Shown: positions 24,983-34,395 of the stretch, one piece after another | Numbering within the stretch: the stretch's first letter is position 1 | Layout: each line of letters starts with the position of its first letter | Origin: Prosthecobacter dejongeii | GTDB lineage: Bacteria; Verrucomicrobiota; Verrucomicrobiia; Verrucomicrobiales; Verrucomicrobiaceae | DNA length: 64,000 bases | NCBI RefSeq assembly: GCF_014203045.1 | Contig: NZ_JACHIF010000013.1 | Span: 1 to 64,000 of the forward strand | Direction of reading: 5' to 3' | The notes under the pieces: model-generated | Databases searched by the model: none | What the model was told of the DNA's origin: nothing | What the model saw: the letters and a program-made list of their open reading frames with translations, nothing else | Position numbers and translations under genes: made by a program

Positions 24983-26806
24983 TTAGAGCTGGCGACCAAA
25001 CTGCCAATGAGTAGAAGCTTCACCTTTACCTGTCAGTTCGATGAATTGGATCTCCAGATCCGACAGGGTTCCTGCCGGAGTGATCCGCAAATGAATCAGC
25101 TTTCCTTGGATGGGCAGTGGCAGCTTTACCTCCTGCCAATCTGTGCCAGCAGGCCACTCAAAGGAGGTTTGATTCGCTGGGGTGAAGTCCACTTCCGCTT
25201 TCGTCCTCCAGCTTACCGTTGCAGTCCCTCCTTTCCGTGCTCGCGCTCGCAGAGTGAGTGTGACCGGGCCTGGAACGGAGAGACCTGGGCGTGTGATGAA
25301 GACACGGGAAGCTTTAGCCCCCCTGCCCTGTGGGATGATTCGCAGCCCCGTCTCTGTTTCTTCAAGACTGCCATTTCGGCAAATCCAGCCTTGCACGCTT
25401 CCTGGTTCTGCGGCTGTTGCTTTAGGAACCACTGGTGCCAAAGCCGACTTTACATGATCTGCAAAGAAAACCACATCTTGAGGATGCAGGGGTTCAGCAG
25501 CTCCAGGACGTTTTAAGGTCTGACTCCAAGCTTTGAGTTTTACATCCAACCGAGCGGCGATTTCTGGATGCTTGTCTATGAGATTTTTCGTCTCGCCAGT
25601 GGGCACAGAAACATTGAAAAGAAAGGTCTCCTTGCCCCCCAGATCAATCAACTTCCAGGGGTGCTCCAGCACAGCGGCTTGGCTGCGCCAACGCCAAAAA
25701 AGAGCTTCATGGGGAGATGCTTGGGTTTCTCCTAGAAGGTAAGGCATAAGATTCACCCCATCCAGTGCTTGGTCATGAGGCAGTCCAGCCAAGGCCACGG
25801 CAGTCGCTGCCACGTCGAGGTTCATCACCGGCTGCTCATACACTTTTCCCGCTGGAATTTGGCCAGGCCATGCCGCGACAAAAGGCACCCTGACACCGCC
25901 ATCTGTCAGCATGCCTTTTTCACCCACCAAGGGGTCATTCAGAGAACCATTCCACGCTCCACGTTTAAGCGGAGCCCCATTGTCTCCGATAAAAAAGATC
26001 AGTGTGTTTTTCTCGGCACCCATCTCCTTGAGCTTCGTCCGCAGTCGCCCGATGCCGTCATCCATCGCGGCGATCATTGCCAAGGCCTGACGACGTTCCT
26101 TCGGCAGATGTGTGGGTGTCTTGGCATACCAGGGTTCCGGTGACTCCAACGGCACATGAGGCGCATACCAAGCAAGGTAAAGGAACCAAGGCACCTCCGG
26201 CTTCGCCACCCTTCGATCCAGGAAACTCAGTGCGGCCTCCGTCTGCACCGTGATGCGAAAACGATCATCCAATACCAATCTTGGCGCACCCTCAAAGGGC
26301 TGTCCGTCGAGTCCATGAGAGGCATAATACTGGCGCATCTCCCCACGCCAGTATTCATCAAAACCGTGCCTGTGCGGCATGTGGTCAGGCAAGATGCGCA
26401 GGGTCTTTGGACCATCTTTTTTATTCCCTAGATCCAGATGCCATTTGCCACACATGCCGGTGACATAACCTGCCTGTTTTAGCCTCTCTGGTAGAGTCAG
26501 CACATCTAAAGGTAGCGGTCCCTTGTTATTATCATCCACTCCAAAACGATTTTGGTGAGTGCCTGTGATCACCCCTGCACGGGAAGGCACACACTGTGGG
26601 GCGCTAACATAGCCACGAGAAAAACGTACTCCATCCCTCGCAAGTTGGTCCAGGTGAGGCGTTTTAATATCTGGGTCCACCCCTTGCAGCCCTAGATCCG
26701 CCCAGCCGTGATCATCGCTGTAGATCAGCAGGACATTTGGAGCCGCATCAAGACCATGATGAAAACTGATGAGTCCAATGAGCACAAATAAAACAATCGC
26801 TTTCAT
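24983..26806 (-). CDS. S1-family sulfatase with C-terminal beta domain
   Basis: A 607-residue exported sulfatase. Asp31-Asp32 (YSDDHGWADLG), formylglycine motif Cys72-Val-Pro-Ser-Arg, and IFFIGDNGAPLKRGAWNG are visible. After the sulfatase fold (to about residue 450) comes an extra region of about 140 residues of beta strands (VTLTLRARARKG, LIHLRITPAG) that may bind carbohydrate. Last gene of a minus-strand block of three sulfatases, DUF1501 and DUF1549/1553. Confidence 0.9.
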   Translation of the reverse strand: MKAIVLFVLIGLISFHHGLDAAPNVLLIYSDDHGWADLGLQGVDPDIKTPHLDQLARDGVRFSRGYVSAPQCVPSRAGVITGTHQNRFGVDDNNKGPLPLDVLTLPERLKQAGYVTGMCGKWHLDLGNKKDGPKTLRILPDHMPHRHGFDEYWRGEMRQYYASHGLDGQPFEGAPRLVLDDRFRITVQTEAALSFLDRRVAKPEVPWFLYLAWYAPHVPLESPEPWYAKTPTHLPKERRQALAMIAAMDDGIGRLRTKLKEMGAEKNTLIFFIGDNGAPLKRGAWNGSLNDPLVGEKGMLTDGGVRVPFVAAWPGQIPAGKVYEQPVMNLDVAATAVALAGLPHDQALDGVNLMPYLLGETQASPHEALFWRWRSQAAVLEHPWKLIDLGGKETFLFNVSVPTGETKNLIDKHPEIAARLDVKLKAWSQTLKRPGAAEPLHPQDVVFFADHVKSALAPVVPKATAAEPGSVQGWICRNGSLEETETGLRIIPQGRGAKASRVFITRPGLSVPGPVTLTLRARARKGGTATVSWRTKAEVDFTPANQTSFEWPAGTDWQEVKLPLPIQGKLIHLRITPAGTLSDLEIQFIELTGKGEASTHWQFGRQL

Positions 26807-26844
26807 GAGTTTTCGAAATCTAGGCTAACCATCTTTACTTCAAA

Positions 26845-28743
26845 TCATGGCTTCTTGTACGGCAGCCATACTTGCAACACCTTGCCATCGCCCCCCATTA
26901 GAGAAAGATTGGAAATCTCTACCCTGCCCTTTCCCTGAGCGGGATCGAGCCGCAGAGAATGGAGACTCTTCACCGGTAGCTGAACAGACTGCTCATGCCA
27001 TTCACCGTCAGGTTTCCCTAGCAAAGGCACTGTGCGCTCTTTGTGGAAAGGCTGCCCTTGAATAGTGGTGTAATAAATCAAAGGCTGCCCTTTGGCCGTG
27101 CACCGCCACCGGATCTTCACCGTCATGGAATCATGCTTACCTTGAGGCACGAGTGTGGTCGCCAACCAGGGATCTCCTCCTGTGCAGTCGATGATCAGCG
27201 CGCCCTCGGGCGTGAGCTCCAGCTTCGCATGCTCGCTCGATTTCCAGCCGGCGAACACACGCCCTTTCGCAAAAGGTTCACTCTTACGCTGGTAGGCTGG
27301 ATTAAGCTGCGGCACCACGGCTTCCGTGCGCTTCAAATAATCGCTGATCAGTCTATTGAGGTCTGAAACCAACTCGGGCATTTCTGCCGCTAGATTTTTA
27401 GTTTCCCCCACATCCTCTGCCAGATTATAAAGCTCCAGTCGATCACTCCCATCCTCAGACGCCGCAAAAAAACGTATCAGCTTCCAGTCTCCACGTCGAA
27501 CCCAGGTGCTCGGTAGAAAACCCTCAATATCCGATCTACCACCATGGGGAAAATGACAGAAAATGGATTCACGCTCCACCTTTCCGCCCTTCATTGCGGA
27601 CGCGATACTCACACCATCTAGAGGCTGCCCTTCCGGGGACTTTAAGTGGCATAGCTCCACCAAGGTGGGGAAAAAATCCACACTTTGCACCACCTCAGCA
27701 CTCTGACTGCCTGGCTCCACATGGCCAGGCCAGGCAATGAGTAAAGGCACCCGTGTGCCGCCTTCATAATTACTCGCTTTACCGCTTCGGAAAGGGGCAT
27801 TGCTAGTCACAGGCACATTGGAATAACTGCTGTTTTTACCCATCGCTTCTTTCGGCACATTGTGCCACGCGCCATTGTCGCTGGTGAAAACCACGAGCGT
27901 TTTTTCACTCAAGTTCAGCTCATCCAAAGTTTTTGTTAGGCGCCCTACGGCCTCATCCAGACTGCGAATCATACCAGCATACATGGGATTACGCTGACCG
28001 CTGTTTGGGTTGGCATGTAGCGCAGCTTCTGTGATGTAGTCTGCTTTGGCCATCCAGGGAGAGTGCACGCTGAACGCCCAGTAGTTGAGAAAGAATGGGC
28101 GATCCTTGTTCTCACGCATGAATTTCACGGCCTCTTCGGCCATGCGGTCTTCGATGTGGTCCCCAGGACTACCTTCATTCTTCCAGAAGGCCCAGGGAGC
28201 AAAGTAGCCATTGCCCCCCCCTGGCCCTGGTCCAGGTGTATGAGGCAGATCCACGTCAAAACCCTGCTCCAGAGGCGAATAAGGAGCGGGTCCAAGATGC
28301 CACTTGCCAAAATGTCCCGTGCGATAACCTGCCTGCTTCAAGAGCTCTGCAAGGGTCACATACTCCGTCCGCATGCGTGTCACGGATTCCGCGCCCAAGA
28401 CCCTCATTTGGGCCCCGCCCTTCATCAGCCCCTTTTCTAAAATCACCTGCGGCACATGACCAGCTGGCGCTGTAATCCCCGTGCGGGCAGGTGCCATGCC
28501 TGTGAGGATGCTGCTGCGAGTGGGGGAGCACAAGGGGCTCGCCGAGTAGGCTTGGGTAAAAAGCATGCCTCGTTTCGCCAATGCATCCAGGTGAGGAGTT
28601 TGATGAAAGGTGCTGCCATAACAGCCGAGGTCCTTACCCCCTAAATCATCAGCGAGAATGAATACAATGTTAGGCCGGACCTTCTCTGCGGCCTGAGCGA
28701 CACCACCGGCCAACAAGGAGATGAGAACAAGAAGAAACTTCAT
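26845..28743 (-). CDS. S1-family sulfatase with C-terminal beta domain
   Basis: A 632-residue exported sulfatase (signal MKFLLVLISLLAGGVAQA). Metal-binding Asp32-Asp33 in ILADDLGGKDLGCYG, formylglycine motif Cys72-Ser-Pro-Thr-Arg, and VVFTSDNGAWHNVP. The Thr in CSPTR is a tolerated variant. A C-terminal module of about 130 residues (MTVKIRWRCTAKGQ, SLHSLRLDPAQGKGR) parallels that of the neighbouring sulfatase, suggesting a related accessory domain. Confidence 0.92.
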   Translation of the reverse strand: MKFLLVLISLLAGGVAQAAEKVRPNIVFILADDLGGKDLGCYGSTFHQTPHLDALAKRGMLFTQAYSASPLCSPTRSSILTGMAPARTGITAPAGHVPQVILEKGLMKGGAQMRVLGAESVTRMRTEYVTLAELLKQAGYRTGHFGKWHLGPAPYSPLEQGFDVDLPHTPGPGPGGGNGYFAPWAFWKNEGSPGDHIEDRMAEEAVKFMRENKDRPFFLNYWAFSVHSPWMAKADYITEAALHANPNSGQRNPMYAGMIRSLDEAVGRLTKTLDELNLSEKTLVVFTSDNGAWHNVPKEAMGKNSSYSNVPVTSNAPFRSGKASNYEGGTRVPLLIAWPGHVEPGSQSAEVVQSVDFFPTLVELCHLKSPEGQPLDGVSIASAMKGGKVERESIFCHFPHGGRSDIEGFLPSTWVRRGDWKLIRFFAASEDGSDRLELYNLAEDVGETKNLAAEMPELVSDLNRLISDYLKRTEAVVPQLNPAYQRKSEPFAKGRVFAGWKSSEHAKLELTPEGALIIDCTGGDPWLATTLVPQGKHDSMTVKIRWRCTAKGQPLIYYTTIQGQPFHKERTVPLLGKPDGEWHEQSVQLPVKSLHSLRLDPAQGKGRVEISNLSLMGGDGKVLQVWLPYKKP

Positions 28744-28767
28744 GATGAATGGAAAAAAAATGACGAA

Positions 28768-30219
28768 TCAGTGTTTCTGGACTGGGAATGGGGGAGGCCC
28801 TCCAGCACGATGCCCGTGGGAAGCTTCCATTTTCCATTTCGACGACAGGATCTTGATCTCATCAGGAGTCGGGATCTTCCACGATGGAGATCGTGGGTGA
28901 GCAACTTCAAGAGGTAAATCATCACCTAATTTCGCCTGCAACTCGGCCATTTTTTTCAGCATGGTTTGTTTGCGTTCCTGAAGCTCTGGCTGGAGCGAAA
29001 GATCCTGCATTTCTAGGGGATCACTTTCCAAGTCAAAGAGCTGCGTGACACCTGTCTGAGGATAACGAATTAACTTATAACGCACATCCCGCAGACCGCG
29101 TTGTTTGTCCATGTAGGTCAACAGCAGTGCCTCACGCATGGTTTTATTTTTTCCAAGAATCACCGGCTTGAAGGAGATTCCATCTATCCCCGCTGGCTGA
29201 TTTGCTCCGACTAAATCACACACCGTGGGATAAATATCCAGCAGGTGAACCAATGCAGCGCTCTTCCCCTTTGGAATACCGGGCCCAGCTACGACCAATG
29301 GGGCCTTGGCACTGTGGTCATAGAGGTTCTGCTTGCCTAACAAACCATGGCTGCCAATAGCGATCCCCTGATCCGCTGAAAAAAGAATGAGAGTGTTCTC
29401 CATCAAACCACGCTCCTGCAAAACTTTCATTAAGCGGCCAATCTGTGCGTCCAGCCCAGTGATCGTCGCATAATAATCTCGCCAAGTGCGGCGAATCTCT
29501 ATCTGCGAGCGTGGCCAAGGAGAGATCATTTCATCTCTCACCATCATCTCGCCATTATCAAAGGGGTGAACTGGCAAGTAGTTTCTTGGCAAAGGCATTT
29601 GCGCCTCCACATAGAGATCTCGATAAGACTGCGCTGCGACTCGGGGATCATGCGGATTGCTGAACCCCAAATACATAAAGAAAGGTTTCGTATCTGAGCG
29701 CTGACTGACAAATTGAATGGCCCCATCAATGATCTCACGGCCTGGTTCTCCATGCTGACGATCCATGTGATCTTGCTCCAGGTAATGCACGTGATCAAAC
29801 TTCGCCTGGATGAGGTTCGCCGAATTCCCCTTTTTTCCGAAGTGCCAAGTTTCGTAACCTGCGTCCTTCATGGACAAAGGAAAATTGGGTCCGTCTCCAG
29901 GACTCATTTTACCCCGACGCGCTTCTGGCGCACCAACTGGCAGATAGTCTTTCCAGCGTGTGTAAGCACGACCACTCATCATCATGTTCCGGCTGGGCAT
30001 ACAGACCGCCGGCGAATTGCCTCCCAAATTGTAAGCATTGGTGAAGATGAATCCACGCTGGACCAAGCCATCTAAGTTCGGTGTCTTCACCACAGGATCG
30101 CCCAGGGCTCCCAGGGAATCTGAGCGCATATCATCGGCAAACAAAAACAGAACATTCGGCGGTGCAGCAGATGCCAAGCCACAAAGGAGGAGCAGGCAGA
30201 AGAATAGCAGTGATTTCAC
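28768..30219 (-). CDS. S1-family sulfatase
   Basis: A sulfatase of about 483 residues. From the GTG at 30219 it has a clean signal peptide (MKSLLFFCLLLLCGLASA); the frame also opens at a TTG at 30240. Asp29-Asp30 (LFADDMRSDSLG), formylglycine motif Cys73-Met-Pro-Ser-Arg, and LILFSADQGIAIGSHGLLGKQNLYDHS are present. The HGLLGKQNLYDHS stretch is typical of sulfatases near the choline-sulfatase/iduronate branch. Substrate unknown. Confidence 0.9.
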   Translation of the reverse strand: MKSLLFFCLLLLCGLASAAPPNVLFLFADDMRSDSLGALGDPVVKTPNLDGLVQRGFIFTNAYNLGGNSPAVCMPSRNMMMSGRAYTRWKDYLPVGAPEARRGKMSPGDGPNFPLSMKDAGYETWHFGKKGNSANLIQAKFDHVHYLEQDHMDRQHGEPGREIIDGAIQFVSQRSDTKPFFMYLGFSNPHDPRVAAQSYRDLYVEAQMPLPRNYLPVHPFDNGEMMVRDEMISPWPRSQIEIRRTWRDYYATITGLDAQIGRLMKVLQERGLMENTLILFSADQGIAIGSHGLLGKQNLYDHSAKAPLVVAGPGIPKGKSAALVHLLDIYPTVCDLVGANQPAGIDGISFKPVILGKNKTMREALLLTYMDKQRGLRDVRYKLIRYPQTGVTQLFDLESDPLEMQDLSLQPELQERKQTMLKKMAELQAKLGDDLPLEVAHPRSPSWKIPTPDEIKILSSKWKMEASHGHRAGGPPPFPVQKH

Positions 30220-30276
30220 AAGCGGGTAACGTTGAGACAACGTCCATGTTTCCAGTCATCTGGAAAGTGTGTCTGT

Positions 30277-31725
30277 TTAAGCAAAAAGATCCGCCACTGC
30301 CTTCCCTTTGCCATCTTCTGTCACATAAAAAGGTCGACCTTCGATGAGGTATTCCGTCTTCGGACTGATGCCCATTGCGGTCATGATGGTGGCGTGTAGA
30401 TCCATCACACTCACTGGATTCTTGGTCGCCACCAGGGGGCGTTCATCCGCCGTCTCCCCATAAACAAAACCTTTCTTCACACCACCCCCGAACATCACCA
30501 CACTGGTCCCTGCGGTAAAATGCCGATGCAGACCGTAATGTTTCATCTCCTCCAAGCGCTCCACCTTAAAGGTCGCTTGGTCATTGGCATTGGATCCAGG
30601 CTTGCCCTCCATGATGGCATCTCGACTGAACTCACTAGCAAGGACAATCAATGTGCGGTCTAACAAACCCCGTTCTTCAAGATCTCGCACCAGGGTGGCG
30701 ATGGGTAAGTCCATCTCCTTGTGCAGTCCTTCCACTGTGGTGTGGCCATCCTTGTGCGTATCCCATTGGAAAAAGGGCACATATTCCGTCGTCACTTCGA
30801 CGAAACGCACACCGGCCTCCACCAGTCTCCGAGCCAGCAAGCAGCCGCGACCGAAACGACCTGTGTCATATTTGGCATAGTTCTCCTTGGGTTCCAAAGT
30901 GATGTCGAAAGCCTCCCGCTCTTTCGAACTCAACAAACGATAGGCATTGTTCATGCTGCGGATCAATGACTGCTGCTGGTGATCACTCATGTAATCACGC
31001 TGCGGACTTTGATCCACCAGTTTGCGGAACAGCTTATCCCGACTGGCAAAGCGCCCCGCATCCATGCCTTTGGGTGGCCGCACCGAGGTCGCAGCATCTT
31101 CTGGATAAGGCAGGTTCATGGGCCCATATTCGCTGCCAAAAAAGCCTGCCGTCGTAAAGGCTTTCAGTTCCTCACTTTCACCCACCCCTTCCAGCCTCTG
31201 ACCGATGTTTACAAATGAAGGCATCACCGCATTTCGCGACCCCAGCACCTTCGCCATCCAGGAACCAATGTGCGGGCAAGCCACCGTCTGAGGGGGGACA
31301 TACCCTGTGTGCCAATGGTATTGATGACGGCTGTGCAAAATGCTGCCCAAATCAGGCTGCACCGCACTGCGGATGAGCGTGGCACGATCCATCACTTGGG
31401 CGATATTCTCCAGACCTTGACAGATTTTGACTCCATCCACAGCCGTATCAATCGCCGGAAAGGTGCTCAGCATTTTCGCCACTTCGACACCCTTTTCAAA
31501 GGGCACATAACGTTTCGGGTCAAAGGTCTCCGGTGCGGCCATGCCACCAGCCATCCAGAGCAGGATGCAGGCATCCGCCTTCGCTTGGGGATGTTGCAAC
31601 GCAGCGCCTTTCACCATTTGTGGAGCACCCGTCATCCATGCAGCCGTTCCAGCCGCTGCCAGTTGCTTGATAAAATCCCGCCTAACAATGGATGTCGGTG
31701 CCTGGGTATCGAATTCGAGGTTCAT
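30277..31725 (-). CDS. DUF1501 Tat-exported protein
   Basis: A 482-residue protein with a twin-arginine signal (VRRDFIKQLAAAGTAAW) and the DUF1501 core: ILLWMAGGMAAPETFDPK, SVLHSRHQYHWHTGY-like segment, RFVEVTTEYVPFFQWDTHKDGH, VVMFGGGVKKGFVYGETAD and a C-terminal MDLHATIMTAMGI. This alkaline-phosphatase/sulfatase-superfamily-like domain nearly always accompanies DUF1549/DUF1553 proteins in this phylum, as it does here. Enzymatic role unproven. Confidence 0.9.
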   Translation of the reverse strand: MNLEFDTQAPTSIVRRDFIKQLAAAGTAAWMTGAPQMVKGAALQHPQAKADACILLWMAGGMAAPETFDPKRYVPFEKGVEVAKMLSTFPAIDTAVDGVKICQGLENIAQVMDRATLIRSAVQPDLGSILHSRHQYHWHTGYVPPQTVACPHIGSWMAKVLGSRNAVMPSFVNIGQRLEGVGESEELKAFTTAGFFGSEYGPMNLPYPEDAATSVRPPKGMDAGRFASRDKLFRKLVDQSPQRDYMSDHQQQSLIRSMNNAYRLLSSKEREAFDITLEPKENYAKYDTGRFGRGCLLARRLVEAGVRFVEVTTEYVPFFQWDTHKDGHTTVEGLHKEMDLPIATLVRDLEERGLLDRTLIVLASEFSRDAIMEGKPGSNANDQATFKVERLEEMKHYGLHRHFTAGTSVVMFGGGVKKGFVYGETADERPLVATKNPVSVMDLHATIMTAMGISPKTEYLIEGRPFYVTEDGKGKAVADLFA

Positions 31726-31746
31726 GATCTGGATTCCTCTAAAAGG

Positions 31747-34167
31747 TTAACGAACAAACAGAAACTCAGGCTGCATGACCACAGCCCATAACAAATCTTG
31801 GATCGGAATCACCGTCGGCTTTTCGCCGATGGCTTCCAAGGCAGCTTGCAATTCCGTGCTGGTCGGATCTCGGGAAAGAACTGACTCATAAATCCAGTTC
31901 ACAAGCGCCTCAGGAGTTTTCCAGTCACGTGCAGCCAGGGTCTCAGCACCACGTGCGAGCGTGGTCGTCAAGGCCTCACCATTGGATAGATCCAACGCTT
32001 CCAATGTGGTAATCTCGTTTGGACGCATGGAGACGATTTGATCCCGATTGGGTCGCCCGAGAGAGCGCATCAGAAAATCGCTTTTCAGCAAACTTGCCCG
32101 CACCATGAGGTGACCATTTTTTCCACCTTGAGCCAGCAGGGCCGGGCCCTGTGAATCCAGCCGTTGCTTCCAGGCCCCGAGAGTTTTCACCACCACCACA
32201 GGTTTCCAGCTCTTGGCCGCCACGGCTCCCAGTCGGCCTTCTTTGCCTTCCGGAATGGTAGCATTCCACTCCCAGGTGTCGTCGGTAGTCACAGAGATCT
32301 CTTTTCCATCCGCCAACTTAAGCCGAGCCTCAAAATACAACCCGGCAGGATTGGGTCCTTTGCCAGCATTGGTGGCAATGACCACGAGGGTATTTGGCCC
32401 AACCACAAGTTTGTCAGCCAATGGAACAGCGACAATCTGCTCCCAGTTTTCGCTTCCTGTCACTTTGCGCCCGTTGATGTAGAGAGAAAAACCATTGTCA
32501 CAGGTCATGATAGCAGATCCTGCAGCCACGGCTTGATCCAGTTTCAGAATCTTCCGCAAAAGGATCTTCTCTCCTGCGGGTGGGATATTTCCAGGCAGCG
32601 CCGAGTCTCCCCAAATCCATTTACCTTGAAGTTGAATCTGCTGGGCCAGCGCGGGATCAGGCTTCCCACGGAACACGGAAGCATCCATTTTCGAGGGTGC
32701 TGCTCCGGTCAATCTCCAGACTGCATCGAGAAACTGCTCCGCCGTTAGTCGCTTGGACCGCACACCTTTGAAGACGTAAGCTGCATCTTCGGCTTCGCCA
32801 GTCATCACATCTCCCCGGGACTGATAAATCTGAGAAGTGGCGATGAGTTGCAGAGTCTGCTTTAGATCATATTCATTTTTCTGCAAATGAGTCGCTAAGA
32901 AGTCCAGCAGATCCGCATTCCATGGAGGTGTGTCCATGGCATCCAAAGGATGCACGATGCCACGCCCCATCAGACGATGCCAAAGACGATTCACGATGGT
33001 GCGAGTGAACCGCCCGTTTTCAGGATGGGTCATCAGGGCGGCCAATTGCTGTAAACGTTCTGCCCTGGGCGCAGAGGCTTCTACATTTCCGATCTCTGGA
33101 AACAACCAACCTGCTTTCGCCTGACGTCCCACGGGCTTGTCACAGCGATGAATGTCCAGAGGTTTCTCGGCATAGATCGCGGCCAGTCCATAGGCTTCAT
33201 CTAATTTCCAACGGTCCACAAAGCTGTCGTGGCAGGAAGCGCACTTCAGGTTGATCCCCAAGAATGACTGGCCCACGCTCTGTGCAAACTGGATCTCCAC
33301 CGTTTGCCCCGCACTCACCTCGCCACGCCATTTGATGCCATCAATGAAACCCCGGCTATCATCGGTGGGTGGTGCGATGAGCTCACGCGTGAATTGGTCA
33401 AACCTTTTGTTATTCACCAAAGATTCATACAGCCATTTGCTGATCTGCTTTCGGCCCCCGGTGATGAATCCGGTACCGCCGTAATCATTGCGTAGCAGGT
33501 CGTTCCAAAAGGTCAGCCAGTGTTCGGCATAGTCCACATCCCGGGCCAACAAAGATTGCACCAGACGTTCCCTCTTACCCGCTGTTTTGTCCGCCTGAAA
33601 ATCCGCCAATTCTTCCGGCATCGGCAACAGGCCGATAAGATCCAGATAGGCGCGCCTCATGAAAGCGCCGTCTTCTAACATCTTTGGACGAGCCAATTTC
33701 CGCTCTACAAAGTAGGCATCCACCAGGCGATCCACTGGATTTTCACGCCCATCCATGGCAGAAGGTAAGTTCACCTGGCGTGGTTTCAAAGGCGGCTCAT
33801 AAGCTGGCTTTTTAAAGGCAAAACCCGCTTCCCAGGGAAGTCCTTCCGCCACCCACTGCTTCAGCAAGGTGATTTCATCTTTGGTTAGCCCCGGCCCCTT
33901 CGGCGGCATGCGCAGCTCTTTATCCTCAGTGGTTACCACGTCTAACAACATGCTCTCATGCGGCACTTTGGCATTCACCACCAGACCTTTTTCCCCACCC
34001 GTCATCAGGGAACCACGATCATTCATGGAAAAGCCCCCTTTCTTTTTATCTCCCATGTGACACTCAGCGCAGTGCTTGCGCAAAACGGGCACAATCTGAT
34101 GCGCAAAGTCAATCGCTGCCCAAGCAGGGACAGCCGACAGGAAGAGAATGCAGAGCGACTTTTTCAT
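31747..34167 (-). CDS. PSCyt1-DUF1549-DUF1553 exported cytochrome-like protein
   Basis: An 806-residue protein. The ATG at 34167 gives the signal MKKSLCILFLSAVPAWA. Then a Planctomycete cytochrome C (PSCyt1) domain with CAECH at residues 33-37 and LRMPPKGPGLTKDEI. DUF1549 follows (FMRRAYLDLIGLLP), with a second CASCH, and then DUF1553 (FTRTIVNRLWHRLMG). A beta-rich module of about 150 residues (GFSLYINGRKVTGSENW, DDTWEWNATIP) is inserted in DUF1553. First gene of the sulfatase block; likely couples oxidation or electron transfer to degradation, which is inference. Confidence 0.88.
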   Translation of the reverse strand: MKKSLCILFLSAVPAWAAIDFAHQIVPVLRKHCAECHMGDKKKGGFSMNDRGSLMTGGEKGLVVNAKVPHESMLLDVVTTEDKELRMPPKGPGLTKDEITLLKQWVAEGLPWEAGFAFKKPAYEPPLKPRQVNLPSAMDGRENPVDRLVDAYFVERKLARPKMLEDGAFMRRAYLDLIGLLPMPEELADFQADKTAGKRERLVQSLLARDVDYAEHWLTFWNDLLRNDYGGTGFITGGRKQISKWLYESLVNNKRFDQFTRELIAPPTDDSRGFIDGIKWRGEVSAGQTVEIQFAQSVGQSFLGINLKCASCHDSFVDRWKLDEAYGLAAIYAEKPLDIHRCDKPVGRQAKAGWLFPEIGNVEASAPRAERLQQLAALMTHPENGRFTRTIVNRLWHRLMGRGIVHPLDAMDTPPWNADLLDFLATHLQKNEYDLKQTLQLIATSQIYQSRGDVMTGEAEDAAYVFKGVRSKRLTAEQFLDAVWRLTGAAPSKMDASVFRGKPDPALAQQIQLQGKWIWGDSALPGNIPPAGEKILLRKILKLDQAVAAGSAIMTCDNGFSLYINGRKVTGSENWEQIVAVPLADKLVVGPNTLVVIATNAGKGPNPAGLYFEARLKLADGKEISVTTDDTWEWNATIPEGKEGRLGAVAAKSWKPVVVVKTLGAWKQRLDSQGPALLAQGGKNGHLMVRASLLKSDFLMRSLGRPNRDQIVSMRPNEITTLEALDLSNGEALTTTLARGAETLAARDWKTPEALVNWIYESVLSRDPTSTELQAALEAIGEKPTVIPIQDLLWAVVMQPEFLFVR

Positions 34168-34395
34168 GCAGTTGGTTGAGCAGCTTGCCCCTTTCATGCG
34201 GTTGGGCACAAGCCTGTCACTCGTCCGAAACGGACTGCGGACGACTAAAACATCAGCAAAGTTTGTGTCGGATTTGGCAAACCTTCAACTTTCAGCCTGC
34301 GCGGCCATAGATGGAAAATTGTAAACTCAAAACACAACTCTGCCGCATTCGTCCCACCATTGCCCACGTTCGTCCAGCATCTCCCTTGAGCTTAC

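Noticed and set aside
34221-34244. Inverted repeat TCGTCCG-N10-CGGACGA upstream of the PSCyt1 gene.
   Set aside because: Seven-base arms with a ten-base gap are too common to call an operator without a second copy.
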